From Treponema saccharophilum DSM 2985 (GTDB taxonomy: Bacteria > Spirochaetota > Spirochaetia > Treponematales > Treponemataceae): DNA of 36,907 bases. Positions 15,436 to 23,647 of this stretch are shown piece by piece. A program made the translations under genes and the position numbers. The stretch lies in NCBI RefSeq assembly GCF_000255555.1, contig NZ_AGRW01000029.1, forward strand, positions 1-36,907, written 5' to 3'. The notes under the pieces were generated by a model, which had not been told where the DNA came from, ran no database searches, and worked only from the letters and a program-made list of their open reading frames with translations. Within the stretch, counting starts at the first letter, position 1. Each line of letters begins with the position of its first letter.

Positions 15436-17052
15436 ATGCAGCTCGTTTTGTCACAGCGTCAATCGCAATCCCAAAAAATGAAGATGTCCCAGTCGATGAG
15501 GCTGAGCCAGCGGCAAATCCAGTCGCTCAGGATTCTCTCACTCTCCTCGGGCGAGCTTCGCGACGAGATTTACGGGACAGCGGAAAAGAATCCAGCGCTT
15601 GAGGTGTCGGGCGACTCTTTTGAGGACGGCGTTTCTTCCGGGCTTATGGCGCGGGCGCGGTTCTCCGACAACATACGGTACGGCTCTTCAGGAAAGGAGG
15701 GCGAGGAGGCGAGCGAGCGCTTCCAGAAGGCGCTTGAGTCGAACGCCGACACGCGCGTTCCCCTTTCCGACCATCTCCTCCACCAGCTCCGGTCGATGAA
15801 CCTTTCGCGCGACGAGGCTGAGCTGTGCGAGCGGCTTGTCGGCAACCTGAACGCGAACGGCTTCCACATCCTCGCCCCGATTTCGCTCCTCGACAAATCG
15901 AAGCCGTCGAACGACGAGCGGCTTCTCGCAAAATGCATCCACATCGTCCAGCGGCTCGACCCCGTCGGGACGTGCTGCACGAATTTCGAGCACAGCCTCC
16001 TGATTCAGGCAATCGACAGGGGCGCCTCGGGCATCGTTCTCTTCATACTGAACGGGCACTTCGATTTCCTCGACCCGCCCGTGCCCGAAAAGGTCGCGCG
16101 GAAGGCGAACCGTTTCATCGTCTCAAGGCGGGAGTCCGCTTTTTCCGGCGCGGCTGACGAGCTGTATCCTGAATTTACGGAGCGCATCCCGCGGAAGCTG
16201 CTGACGGAGGATGACGCGCGCGACGCGATTTCCTTCATAAAGACGCTCGACCCGTTTCCTGCGCGCGCGTTCGGCGTCTCCTCCACGAACACGGTATATC
16301 CCGATGTTTTCGTGGAGAAAATCCCGAAAGTCGATGCCGACGGTGACGGAAAGATGAATTTCGAGACGCCTGACGGGATTGTGGTCGGCGAATTCATGGA
16401 GGAATGCGCGCTGAAAGTTTCGTTTTCCCGCGCTTCGATTCCGAACATGAGGATTTCGCCCGAGTTTTCCGCCCTCGAAAAAAAACTCTCCTCCGTCCAG
16501 GCGGACAGCCTCGACGAGAAGGGGAAGGCGGAGCTACGTTTCGCGCGCGATTCCGTCCAGGCGGCGTCGGCTTTCATCGACAGCGTTTCCTTCCGCGAGT
16601 GGACTGTTGTTCGTGCCGCGGTCGAGATTGTCAGGCGGCAGCACGCGTTTTTCGAGAAGGGCGCGCGCTTCCTCGTCCCGCTCAAGCAGAAGGATGTCGC
16701 GGGCGCGCTCGGCGTCGACGATTCGACCATCTCGCGCATGGCGAACGGGAAATTCCTTTCGTGCGAGTTCGGGATTTTCCCGTTCGGCTATTTCTTCACG
16801 AACGCGGTGAACGAGGAGACCGTGCAAAAACAGAAGATGAACCGCATCGTCGGGGGCGATTTCGCGCCGACGTCGAAAGTCGGGGTCAAGGCGGAGATTG
16901 AGTCGATTCTCAGGGAGCGCTCCCCCGACGACAAGCCGCTGAGTGACCAGAAAATCGCGGACATGCTTTTTGAGCGCGGCATAAAGATTGCCCGCCGCAC
17001 CGTCGCGAAATACCGCGCCGAGCTGAACATCAATTCGTCGTACGAGCGGTGA
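15436..17052 (+). CDS. rpoN: RNA polymerase sigma-54 factor
   Basis: 538 aa. Region I is the Gln- and Leu-rich start (QLVLSQRQSQSQKMKMSQSMRLSQRQIQSLRILSLSSGELRDEI) that contacts activators and gates the promoter. The core-binding region follows. The C-terminal DNA-binding part has a helix-turn-helix (QKDVAGALGVDDSTISRMANGK) and the RpoN box ARRTVAKYR at 519-527, which reads the -24 element. Sigma-54 transcription needs AAA+ enhancer-binding proteins, none of which is in the window. The next gene is hpf, as in the rpoN clusters of many bacteria. A consensus sigma-54 promoter occurs at 35971 in this window. Start chosen by family alignment and promoter position. Confidence 0.96.
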   Translation: MQLVLSQRQSQSQKMKMSQSMRLSQRQIQSLRILSLSSGELRDEIYGTAEKNPALEVSGDSFEDGVSSGLMARARFSDNIRYGSSGKEGEEASERFQKALESNADTRVPLSDHLLHQLRSMNLSRDEAELCERLVGNLNANGFHILAPISLLDKSKPSNDERLLAKCIHIVQRLDPVGTCCTNFEHSLLIQAIDRGASGIVLFILNGHFDFLDPPVPEKVARKANRFIVSRRESAFSGAADELYPEFTERIPRKLLTEDDARDAISFIKTLDPFPARAFGVSSTNTVYPDVFVEKIPKVDADGDGKMNFETPDGIVVGEFMEECALKVSFSRASIPNMRISPEFSALEKKLSSVQADSLDEKGKAELRFARDSVQAASAFIDSVSFREWTVVRAAVEIVRRQHAFFEKGARFLVPLKQKDVAGALGVDDSTISRMANGKFLSCEFGIFPFGYFFTNAVNEETVQKQKMNRIVGGDFAPTSKVGVKAEIESILRERSPDDKPLSDQKIADMLFERGIKIARRTVAKYRAELNINSSYER

Positions 17053-17095
17053 GCTTCGCCGCAAAATAAAATTCGCCAAATTCGGATTTGTGGTG

Positions 17096-17176
17096 TATAT
17101 TGTAATAGACATGTTCGATAACTTCGTTGCCGCTCAGGTCGACGAGCTCAAAAAAGCGCGAATAGCACGTTTTTGA
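17096..17176 (+). CDS. Possible 21-aa leader ORF with an upstream TATATT box
   Basis: ATG 17111 opens a 21-codon frame (MFDNFVAAQVDELKKARIARF) ending in TGA at 17174-17176. TATATT at 17096-17101 lies 9 nt upstream, and there is no Shine-Dalgarno, which fits the leaderless pattern of other genes here. The -35 (TTCGCC) is poor. It could be the leader of the hpf transcript or chance. The words ATGTTCGATA (17111) and ATGTTTGATA (17223) are repeated in the leader. Confidence 0.25.
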   Translation, partial: YIVIDMFDNFVAAQVDELKKARIARF

Positions 17177-17296
17177 GCATCGCGTTTCGAAACAACCTGT
17201 TCTGAAACTGAAGGTTCCGGACATGTTTGATAGGTCCAGCGGGGCGGCTGCCGTCTGCTCGTGGTGGACAATTCTGCTTATAACAAGGAGTACATT

Positions 17297-17587
17297 ATGA
17301 CAAAGACAATCAAGGCGGTGGGATTTGAGCTTGAACAGAAACAGTCAGACATGATTGAGAAGAAAATCGAGCGCGTGAAATATGCCGACGACCTTATCGT
17401 CGACCTCATCGTGAAGGTCGAGCATGAGAAGGCATATGTCTTCGACGCGACTGTCAATTTCCGCTGGGGAACGCAGGCTCATGTCTCCGCCGAGGATTTC
17501 GACTTCGGGGCTTCCCTCAACAAGATGATGGATGTGCTCGACGTCAAGATTAAGAAAGAGAAGGACAAGGTTCAGGAAAAAAAGTAA
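17297..17587 (+). CDS. hpf: Ribosome hibernation promoting factor (HPF/YfiA family, short form)
   Basis: 96 aa from ATG 17297, six nucleotides after AAGGAG. Sequence features of the family are the beta-alpha-beta-beta-beta-alpha pattern with the basic N-terminal helix (QKQSDMIEKKIERVKY) and the terminal helix SLNKMMDVLDVKIKKEKDK. It lacks the C-terminal dimerisation domain of long HPF, so it would need a separate partner or act as short HPF/RaiA, binding the 30S decoding region in stationary phase. It is 244 nt downstream of rpoN and ends at its own terminator before hprK. Confidence 0.88.
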   Translation: MTKTIKAVGFELEQKQSDMIEKKIERVKYADDLIVDLIVKVEHEKAYVFDATVNFRWGTQAHVSAEDFDFGASLNKMMDVLDVKIKKEKDKVQEKK

Positions 17588-17618
17588 TTCCGTGAGCCGC
17601 TTTTGAGGCGATTTTTTG

Positions 17619-17648
17619 CGGGCGTCCGTTACGGGCGCCCGTTTTTTT
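17619..17648 (+). terminator. Rho-independent terminator after hpf
   Basis: CGGGCGTCC (17619-17627) pairs with GGGCGCCCG (17633-17641), loop GTTAC, then seven T. It separates hpf from hprK. Confidence 0.9.
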
Positions 17649-17741
17649 GTGTCCGGAACGGAAAAATATGCGCCGGGCCGGCATTGCTTGCGCTTTTTCT
17701 GTGGGAGTTTCGCGTATGATGCGTTTGGCTGTAGAAACAAC

Positions 17742-17770
17742 TTGTGCGTTTTGGCGTTTGTGTGTATAGT
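17742..17770 (+). promoter_or_regulatory. hprK promoter, leaderless
   Basis: TTGTGC (17742-17747), 17-nt spacer, TATAGT (17765-17770); 7 nt to ATG 17778. No Shine-Dalgarno is present. Confidence 0.6.
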
Positions 17771-17777
17771 CATTTTT

Positions 17778-18767
17778 ATGGCGGAAAAACCCTTCTTGGT
17801 GCTTGATTTGCTCGACATGAAACTTCCGGGCAAGAATTCGTTGAATCTCAAATGTATAGGTGGGCGGAAAGGTCTCTCCAAGGAGGTCGTCGTCCCGAAC
17901 GTCAACCGCGCGGGGCTTGCGCTTACGGGGTTCTTTGAGGGATTCCAGTCCGACCGGGCGCAGGTTTTCGGGCTTGGCGAGGTGAAGTACCTCGAGAAGC
18001 TTTACGCGGAGAACAAGACCGATTCTGTCGAAAAATTGTTTTCGTTCGGAATCCCGTTCGTCGTTTTTTCGGACAATCTTTTTCCTGACGACAGGTTCAT
18101 AAAGACGGCGGAAAGCGTCCAGTGCGCGGTCCTCCAGACGAATATCGAGGCAACTGAATTCTGCATGAGGCTCATGCGCGTGTTCTCCAACGTGTTCGCC
18201 CCGACAAAGACGATGCACGGCGTCCTCGTGGAGGTTTTCGGAATCGGAATCCTCCTGACGGGGCATTCCGGCGTCGGAAAGTCGGAATGCGCGCTTGAGC
18301 TTGTCGAGCGCGGGCACCGCCTTGTCGCGGACGATATCGTCAACGTCAGGTGCGTGAACGGTAGCACCATACTCGGGCAGGGCGTGAACGCGCTTATAAG
18401 CCATCATATGGAAATCCGCGGGCTTGGAATCATAAATGTCTCGCAGCTCTACGGAATCGGCTCCATCCGCGAGCAGAAGGAAATTCAGCTTGTTATAAAG
18501 CTCGGGGAATGGGATTCTGACAAAACGTACGATAGAATCGGTACCGACAGGAAAATGGTCGATTTCTTCGGCGTCGAGATTCCGGAAATCGAGATTCCCG
18601 TCAAGCCGGGGCGGAACCTTCCCATAATAATCGAGGCTGCCGCGATGAACGAGCGCCTCCGGGCAAAAGGATACGATTCCGCGCGCGATTTCAACCAGAA
18701 CATCCTCAAGTGGATTGAGACTGGGCAGGTCCGCGACACCTACTATGGAAGCGATGATTCTTATTGA
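17778..18767 (+). CDS. hprK: HPr kinase/phosphorylase
   Basis: 329 aa; the frame is open further upstream, but family length and the promoter place the start at ATG 17778. The N-terminal lobe is followed by the Walker A motif GHSGVGKS (about 161-168) and the downstream region LVADDIVNVR, then GLGIINVSQLYGIGSIREQKEI and the signature EIPVKPGRNLPIIIEAAAMNERLRAKGYDSA. The enzyme phosphorylates and dephosphorylates Ser46 of HPr in response to glycolytic intermediates and phosphate. It leads a likely operon hprK-ptsH-lexA-holA. No PTS permease is in the window, which points to a regulatory role for the phosphorelay. Confidence 0.96.
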   Translation: MAEKPFLVLDLLDMKLPGKNSLNLKCIGGRKGLSKEVVVPNVNRAGLALTGFFEGFQSDRAQVFGLGEVKYLEKLYAENKTDSVEKLFSFGIPFVVFSDNLFPDDRFIKTAESVQCAVLQTNIEATEFCMRLMRVFSNVFAPTKTMHGVLVEVFGIGILLTGHSGVGKSECALELVERGHRLVADDIVNVRCVNGSTILGQGVNALISHHMEIRGLGIINVSQLYGIGSIREQKEIQLVIKLGEWDSDKTYDRIGTDRKMVDFFGVEIPEIEIPVKPGRNLPIIIEAAAMNERLRAKGYDSARDFNQNILKWIETGQVRDTYYGSDDSY

Positions 18768-18800
18768 GAATCTTCATATAAATTTACAAGGAAGTTCTTT

Positions 18801-19067
18801 ATGACAGAAAAAACTCTTACGGTAAAAAACCGGGCGGGAATTCATGCTCGGCCGGCTGCACTCATCGCGCAGACAGCAAACAAATTCTCTGCGGAAATCC
18901 AGATTCAGAAGGATTCAATGACTGTCAACGCGAAATCCATTATGGGGGTCATAACGATGGCGGCGAGCTACAACACGGTGCTTGTCGTTAAGGCCGATGG
19001 GATTGACGAGAAGCAGGCTGTGGAGACTCTCTACGACCTGTTTGAGAGCAAATTCGAGGAAGACTGA
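18801..19067 (+). CDS. ptsH: Phosphocarrier protein HPr
   Basis: 88 aa. The active-site histidine is His15 in AGIHARPA and the HprK target is Ser46 in NAKSIMGVITM; both motifs are complete. AAGGAAG precedes the ATG. HPr accepts phosphate from PEP via enzyme I (not in this window) and from ATP via HprK on Ser46. It is 33 nt downstream of hprK and 20 nt upstream of lexA. Confidence 0.97.
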   Translation: MTEKTLTVKNRAGIHARPAALIAQTANKFSAEIQIQKDSMTVNAKSIMGVITMAASYNTVLVVKADGIDEKQAVETLYDLFESKFEED

Positions 19068-19087
19068 CTTCTACGCAGGAAAACGCA

Positions 19088-19696
19088 ATGAAAGAAATTA
19101 CACAAAGACAGAAGGAAGTCCTCAATTTCATTTCCTCCTTCATAAAAGAGAACGGTTTCCCCCCGACTGTCAGGGAAATCGGGGTGAACTTCGGGATTTC
19201 CCTCCGCGCCGTGCAGGACCATATCGCGGCGCTCCAGAAAAAAGGCTATCTCTCGCAGAGCCAGAAGCGCGCCCGATCGATAAGCGTCCTCGTCGACACG
19301 AAGCGCGATGACGAGCCGTTCGTGTCGAAGGTGCCCATTCTCGGAAGCGTGGCGGCAGGAAAGCCGCTCCTGTGCGAGGAGAACATCGACGGCTACGTGA
19401 ATCTCGTCGAGCCGTTCGTCAAGGCGGGAAAATCGTATTTCGCTCTTCGTGTACGCGGCACGAGCATGAGGGATGCCGGAATCCTCGAGGGCGACCTCGC
19501 CGTTGTCGAGCGGAGCGAGGCTGCTGTTGACGGGCAGATTGTCGTTGCCGTCGCGGACGGTTATCCGACGATAAAACGGTTCTACAAAGAGACTGACGGA
19601 ATCAGGCTCCAGCCGGAGAACCCCGAATTTCCCGCCATTTACAGCAAGGACGTCAAGGTTGTGGGAATCCTTTCAAGCATAGTCCGCGCGTACTGA
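19088..19696 (+). CDS. lexA: LexA repressor
   Basis: 202 aa. The N-terminal winged helix contains PPTVREIGVNFGISLRAVQDHI with the recognition helix, and the C-terminal peptidase has the Ala90-Gly91 self-cleavage site (SVAAGKP), catalytic Ser126 (GTSM) and Lys163 (TIKRF). LexA represses SOS genes until RecA filaments trigger its autocleavage. It sits inside the hprK-ptsH-lexA-holA run, so it may be cotranscribed rather than solely autoregulated; I saw no convincing SOS box immediately upstream. Confidence 0.95.
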   Translation: MKEITQRQKEVLNFISSFIKENGFPPTVREIGVNFGISLRAVQDHIAALQKKGYLSQSQKRARSISVLVDTKRDDEPFVSKVPILGSVAAGKPLLCEENIDGYVNLVEPFVKAGKSYFALRVRGTSMRDAGILEGDLAVVERSEAAVDGQIVVAVADGYPTIKRFYKETDGIRLQPENPEFPAIYSKDVKVVGILSSIVRAY

Positions 19697-19708
19697 TTCG
19701 GGAAGACG

Positions 19709-20722
19709 ATGGCGGCTCAGGCATACCTTTTTACCGGTCCCGAATTCGGGGCGAAGGGCGACAAAATCGACTCGATAAAAGCGGATTTGAAAAAACGCCT
19801 CGGCGATGTCGAATTCTCGACGTGCTACGTTTCGGAAAATCCCGTTTCCGAGGTCGTCTCGACGCTTCAGTCGGGGTCGCTTTTCTCCGCGTCTAGCTGC
19901 GTTGTCTATCGCGAGGCCGAGCTCATAAAGAAAAAGGATGACGTCGGGGCGCTTTCCGAATGGCTCGCGTCCGCCTCCGATTCCCAGAACGTGCTCATCC
20001 TCGTTTCGGACGAGATTTCCGTGGACAAAAAGCTCGAGGAAATCGTTCCGAAACAGAACCGGCAGATTTTCTGGGAGATTTCTGAGGACAGGAAAAATGC
20101 TTGGATACGCGATTTCTTCTCGAAAAACGGGTTCGGCATCGAGGATGATGCGGTCTCGCTTATCCTCGACATGGTTGAGGGCGACACGCTTTCCCTCCGC
20201 ACGGAATGTTCCCGCTTCTTGTACTGCTTCCGCCCGGGCGCGACGATAACGGCGGGCGACGTCGAGAACATCCTCTCGCACAACCGCGAGGAGAACGCGT
20301 TCACGCTTTTCGACGCGATGGTGGAGACGGGGCTTTCCGCCGAGAAGCGCCTTGAGAATTCCCTTTCGATTGTCCAGAAAATCATGATGACGAAGAATTC
20401 GAGCCCCGTTCCGCTTATCGCCGGGCTCGCGTCGTGTTTCAGGAAGCTCGGGCTTTGGCATTCGCTCCATTCCGGGCCCGTCAGCGAGGCCGTCCTCAAA
20501 AAAAACGGGTTCCTTTCAAAAAAGGCGATTGCGCAGTACGAGCGCGCCGCTCGGATTTGGTCTTTCGCGCAGGCTTCGTCGATAACCGCGCGCCTTTCTG
20601 CATTCGACGTCGAAATCCGCTCCGCCGGAAGCGCGTTCCAGAACACGCTGCTTTTCATGCTTGTATACGAGATGGTGATGAAAAACGGCTCGCCCTGCTC
20701 AAAATACGTCGCCGATTTTTGA
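19709..20722 (+). CDS. holA: DNA polymerase III delta subunit
   Basis: 337 aa. Family features are the N-terminal YLFTGPE, the inactive AAA+ module (LILVSDE, EISEDRKNAWIRDFF) and the domain with LRTECSRFLYCF and NAFTLFDAMVE, typical of HolA clamp-loader delta. It opens the sliding clamp in the clamp-loader complex. Start 19709 is 12 nt after the lexA stop, with a weak GGGAAGA ahead of it. Sequence conservation in HolA is low, so the name rests on the motif order and length. Confidence 0.85.
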   Translation: MAAQAYLFTGPEFGAKGDKIDSIKADLKKRLGDVEFSTCYVSENPVSEVVSTLQSGSLFSASSCVVYREAELIKKKDDVGALSEWLASASDSQNVLILVSDEISVDKKLEEIVPKQNRQIFWEISEDRKNAWIRDFFSKNGFGIEDDAVSLILDMVEGDTLSLRTECSRFLYCFRPGATITAGDVENILSHNREENAFTLFDAMVETGLSAEKRLENSLSIVQKIMMTKNSSPVPLIAGLASCFRKLGLWHSLHSGPVSEAVLKKNGFLSKKAIAQYERAARIWSFAQASSITARLSAFDVEIRSAGSAFQNTLLFMLVYEMVMKNGSPCSKYVADF

Positions 20723-20775
20723 TTTCGTTGACTTCCTGTTTTCTGCTTTGCCGTTCCTGCCGATATTTTATATTA

Positions 20776-20804
20776 TTGCCCGATGTTTGTTTCTATTTTA
20801 TAAT
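20776..20804 (+). promoter_or_regulatory. Strong promoter of the 20845 lipoprotein
   Basis: TTGCCC (20776-20781), 17-nt spacer, perfect TATAAT (20799-20804). The start near 20811 leaves a 34-nt leader with AAGGAGG (20829-20835). Confidence 0.8.
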
Positions 20805-20844
20805 AAGCAGCATTTTTAATTTGACATAAAGGAGGATATATATT

Positions 20845-21915
20845 TTGAAAGTTAATCGCATTGCAATTGCATTCGGAATCCTCGCGGCGTTCACGTTCGC
20901 GTCTTGTAAATCGACGGATGTCGAGGCGGCTGACGACAAGAACGAGCAGCCTGCCGTCGAGGAAACAAAAGAAGATGATTCGGAGGATTTCTCCGAGGCG
21001 AACAAAGCCCTTATAGAGAAAGCGGAGGCGGCCCGCCTTCGCGCTGTCGAGGCGAAGGCTCCGACGTATTATGCCGATTTCTTCAAGGCAACAGACGGCT
21101 CGTTCAGCGGCGTGAAGGATAAATTCGCCGCCGAGCCGAAAAACGATTATTCTGCCGAGCTCAACGAGATTATCGTCAGGTTCGACTCCATGCAGAAAGC
21201 CTCCCTCGCGCAGGCGCTCAAGACAAAGGCCGCCACGATGGCGGAATCGGACCTCGACGCGTCGATTCTCAAGGTCGGAGAGGAAGCGCTCTCCAATTAC
21301 GATTCTCTCTGCGCCTCGTCAGGTTCCGGAAAGGAGCTTCTCGCGCAGGCGGAAATCGCGCTCAAGGCATACGATTCCCTTGTGAACAAGGGATTCACCG
21401 CGATGGTCGGGCGCGAGCGCAAGGCCGCAATCGCCGCGAAGAAGGACGCCGAGAGCGTGAAATGCCAGGTTGCGAAGCGGACGAAGGATTCATACGTAAA
21501 GGCGACGGAAGTTTTCAAGAAGGCTGAGTCCGCGTACACGTACCGGAACAACGAGGCTGCCTACAACGGATACAAGAGCGCGAAGGAATCGTACATCACG
21601 ATGTTCGAGACTGTGAAGAAAGACCGCGCCGATGCCGAGGCTGCGCTCGAGAAGGCGAAGCAGGCGAAGCTTGAGGCCGAGAAATTCGCTGCCGAGACAG
21701 ACGAGACGAACCCGCTTACCGAGAAAGTCGCGGGAATCGAGGACGAGAACGCGGTGCTCCTTGAGCAGGATTCGTTCGCGAATCCCGAAGATTCCGTTAT
21801 CGACGTCGAGTCCGGCGAGCTTGCCGAGACCGCTGCGAAAATAGCCGACGAGGCAATTGCCGCGGAGAATTCGGCCGATAATGCCGATGGCGGCAGCGTC
21901 GTGGACGCAAAATAA
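20845..21915 (+). CDS. Alanine-rich coiled-coil lipoprotein, unknown function
   Basis: 356 aa from a TTG start, 9 nt after AAGGAGG. The N-terminus MKVNRIAIAFGILAAFTFASC is a lipoprotein signal with lipobox FASC (Cys21). After an acidic linker, residues about 50-260 form A/E/K-rich helices with the repeating YADFF, LAQALK, YRNNEAAYNGYKSAK look of DUF4398-like coiled coils. The C-terminal ~70 residues are acidic and Ala-rich. It is 137 nt upstream of a LysM protein with a similar helical repeat region, so both may be periplasmic envelope or peptidoglycan-associated proteins. The transcript appears to end at the hairpin at 21998. Confidence 0.75.
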   Translation: MKVNRIAIAFGILAAFTFASCKSTDVEAADDKNEQPAVEETKEDDSEDFSEANKALIEKAEAARLRAVEAKAPTYYADFFKATDGSFSGVKDKFAAEPKNDYSAELNEIIVRFDSMQKASLAQALKTKAATMAESDLDASILKVGEEALSNYDSLCASSGSGKELLAQAEIALKAYDSLVNKGFTAMVGRERKAAIAAKKDAESVKCQVAKRTKDSYVKATEVFKKAESAYTYRNNEAAYNGYKSAKESYITMFETVKKDRADAEAALEKAKQAKLEAEKFAAETDETNPLTEKVAGIEDENAVLLEQDSFANPEDSVIDVESGELAETAAKIADEAIAAENSADNADGGSVVDAK

Positions 21916-21937
21916 AAGCTGGCTTGTTCGGGGGCAT

Positions 21938-21975
21938 CTCGGACAGGTCTGTTTCGGAATTTCAAAACAGGTGCC
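21938..21975. repeat. Palindromic intergenic element sharing the ACCTGTT core
   Basis: CTGTTTCGGAATTTCAAAACAG is a near-perfect 22-nt palindrome in the gap after the coiled-coil lipoprotein. Read on the minus strand it contains ACCTGTTTTGAAA, the same core as the copies at 1925-1979 and 17194-17211. Confidence 0.6.
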
Positions 21976-21997
21976 CGGAAGAAGGGGCATATTTGAA

Positions 21998-22032
21998 GCC
22001 GTCCGGTGACCGGGACGTTCCGGGCGGTTTTT
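21998..22032 (+). terminator. Probable Rho-independent terminator before the LysM gene
   Basis: CCGTCCGG (21999-22006) pairs with CCGGGCGG (22020-22027, one U-G), 13-nt loop, then five T. It lies 21 nt upstream of the LysM start, so it could be either an end for the lipoprotein transcript or an attenuator. Confidence 0.6.
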
Positions 22033-22052
22033 ACGGAAAACGGAGATACTGA

Positions 22053-22955
22053 ATGAAAAAAGTCCTTTTTGTTGCAGCAGCGTTGCTCGCAGGTTCAGCT
22101 GTTTTTTCTGTGAGCTACAAGAACAACACGTATCAGAAACTCGCCGACGAGTACACGAAGAAAGCGCAGAACGCGCTCGACGCCGGCGAATACGAGCTTT
22201 CTGTCGAGTATTCCCAGAAAGCGGAGGAGAACGCCGCGCTCTCGCAGGCATACATAAAGAAGATGCTCGCGAAGGCCGAGGCTGACAAGGCGATGAAGAA
22301 GGCTTCCGACAGGATTGCGTTCGCGAAGAAAATCAGCGCGGACAGGAATTTCCCGATGGCATATTCGGCTGCGGAGCAGGCGTACGCGTCGGCAAAGGAT
22401 GTGTACGCAAAGGAAGATTACGTTGCGGCGACCGATTACGCGAATCAGGTTCTTGCCGCACTTGCCGACATCCGCGAGGTGACGCCGCTTCCTGAATATT
22501 ATGTCGTGCGCCCGTGGGCTGAGACGAAGGACTGCTACTGGAACATATCCGGACGCACGTACGTCTACAACAACCCGCTTCTGTGGGAAAATCTCTATCA
22601 GGCGAACAAGCAGAGCATGCCGAAGCCGAACGACCCCAACCTCATCCACCCCGGAATGAAGATGAAGATTCCGAGCATAACGGGCGAGTACCGCGAGGGT
22701 GTCTACAATCCCGCGAAGAAGTACGACACGTATTCGGCAGTCGCCTCTTCTCGCCCCGTCGTGAACGCGAAGCCTGCCGAGGCAAAAAGCGCGGAACCGA
22801 AGGCATCCGAGGCGAAGGCCGAGCCTGCAAAAGCAGAGCAGAAATCAGCCGCGGCGCCCGAAAAAGCCGAGCCCGCAAAAACAGAGCAGAAGCAGGGCGC
22901 TTCCCTCATCTCGAACTCGGCTCCTGCGTCTCCTTCCGTGAGCGACGCAAAGTGA
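22053..22955 (+). CDS. Secreted LysM-domain protein with helical repeat region
   Basis: 300 aa. The signal sequence MKKVLFVAAALLAGSAVFS leads into helical repeats about residues 25-150 (LADEYTKKAQNALDAGEYELSVEY, AAEQAYASAKDVYAKEDYVAATDY). A LysM module follows at about 150-210 (YYVVRPWAETKDCYWNISGRTYVYNNPLLWENLYQANKQSMPKPNDPNLIHPGMKMKIP), predicted to bind peptidoglycan. The last 80 residues are Ala/Lys/Glu/Pro-rich and low complexity (AEPAKAEQ). GGAG lies ahead of the ATG. Same arrangement as the preceding lipoprotein, so the two may work together in the periplasm. Confidence 0.85.
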   Translation: MKKVLFVAAALLAGSAVFSVSYKNNTYQKLADEYTKKAQNALDAGEYELSVEYSQKAEENAALSQAYIKKMLAKAEADKAMKKASDRIAFAKKISADRNFPMAYSAAEQAYASAKDVYAKEDYVAATDYANQVLAALADIREVTPLPEYYVVRPWAETKDCYWNISGRTYVYNNPLLWENLYQANKQSMPKPNDPNLIHPGMKMKIPSITGEYREGVYNPAKKYDTYSAVASSRPVVNAKPAEAKSAEPKASEAKAEPAKAEQKSAAAPEKAEPAKTEQKQGASLISNSAPASPSVSDAK

Positions 22956-22989
22956 AAAACGGAATGGCGCCGGAAATCCGGACTTCATG

Positions 22990-23027
22990 AAAAAAATGCT
23001 GTCCCCGAAAAGGACAGCATTTTTTTT
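22990..23027. terminator. Bidirectional terminator between the LysM and NUDIX genes
   Basis: ATGCTGTCC (22996-23004) pairs with GGACAGCAT (23012-23020), 7-nt loop, with A6 on the left and T8 on the right, so it works for both convergent genes. Confidence 0.9.
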
Positions 23028-23032
23028 GCCGT

Positions 23033-23578
23033 TTATCTGTTTCCGCTCGCCGCCATGTATTTCATCAGCGCGGCCGCCATGAGCGCATGCGGGTATTCCT
23101 CGCTTCCCATTTTCCTTATTACCTCGTCTTTCGGAATCTGCATGTACTCGACGAATTCGTCGTCGTCAAGGTTCTGCTTTCCGGTCGGAATCAGGTCCGT
23201 CGCGGCGAAGAAATGGCTGTGGTTCCTGAACAGCGCCGGATTCGGGTTCATCTTCCCGAGGTAGGTGAGGGTTCCCGCCTCGAACCCGGTCTCCTCCTTC
23301 AGCTCGCGCCGCGCCGCCATCTCCGGAGTCTCGCCCTCATCTATTACGCCGCCGGGAAATTCCGTGCTGATTCCCTTCTCGCCGTGCCGCCACTGCCTGA
23401 CCATCAGGAAATTTCCGTCCAGCTCGGCGATGACGATTACCCAGTCGGGGGCGTCGTTCACGATGAATTTTCCCTCGCGCCCGTCCGGAGAGACCGACGT
23501 CGTCTGGCAGACGTCCATGACGCGCGTTTTCAGCAGGGTTTCCTTCCCGATTTCGTTCCACTCAATTTTTTCGCCCAC
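23033..23578 (-). CDS. NUDIX hydrolase, ADP-ribose pyrophosphatase-like
   Basis: 181 aa from GTG 23578. The NUDIX box is complete: GG-VIDEGETPEMAARRELKEETGF. Upstream the frame offers an ATG (23593), but ATG-AGG-AGG is itself the Shine-Dalgarno AGGAGG six nucleotides ahead of the GTG, which decides for GTG. Family enzymes hydrolyse nucleoside diphosphates linked to another moiety; the EFPGG and KMNPNPALFRNHSHFF context resembles ADP-ribose or related-sugar pyrophosphatases. The substrate is not proven. Single-gene unit convergent with the LysM gene. Confidence 0.9.
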   Translation of the reverse strand: MGEKIEWNEIGKETLLKTRVMDVCQTTSVSPDGREGKFIVNDAPDWVIVIAELDGNFLMVRQWRHGEKGISTEFPGGVIDEGETPEMAARRELKEETGFEAGTLTYLGKMNPNPALFRNHSHFFAATDLIPTGKQNLDDDEFVEYMQIPKDEVIRKMGSEEYPHALMAAALMKYMAASGNR

Positions 23579-23623
23579 GATTTTCCTCCTCATGCAGTAA
23601 ATCAACCAGAAAAAACGATGTCA

Positions 23624-23647
23624 TGCCGAAACAAGTTCGGAATGGCA
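23624..23647. repeat. REP-like imperfect palindrome
   Basis: CCGAA (23626-23630) and TTCGG (23636-23640) with flanking TGCC and GGCA. The minus-strand reading CATTCCGAACTTGTTTCGG resembles short palindromes dispersed in many bacterial genomes; this is recollection, not a search. It sits in the gap between the NUDIX and kinase-like genes. Confidence 0.45.

Noticed and set aside
14192..15481. 429-aa frame opposite DUF1015
   Set aside because: Shadow frame rich in R/E/V, no motif or RBS.
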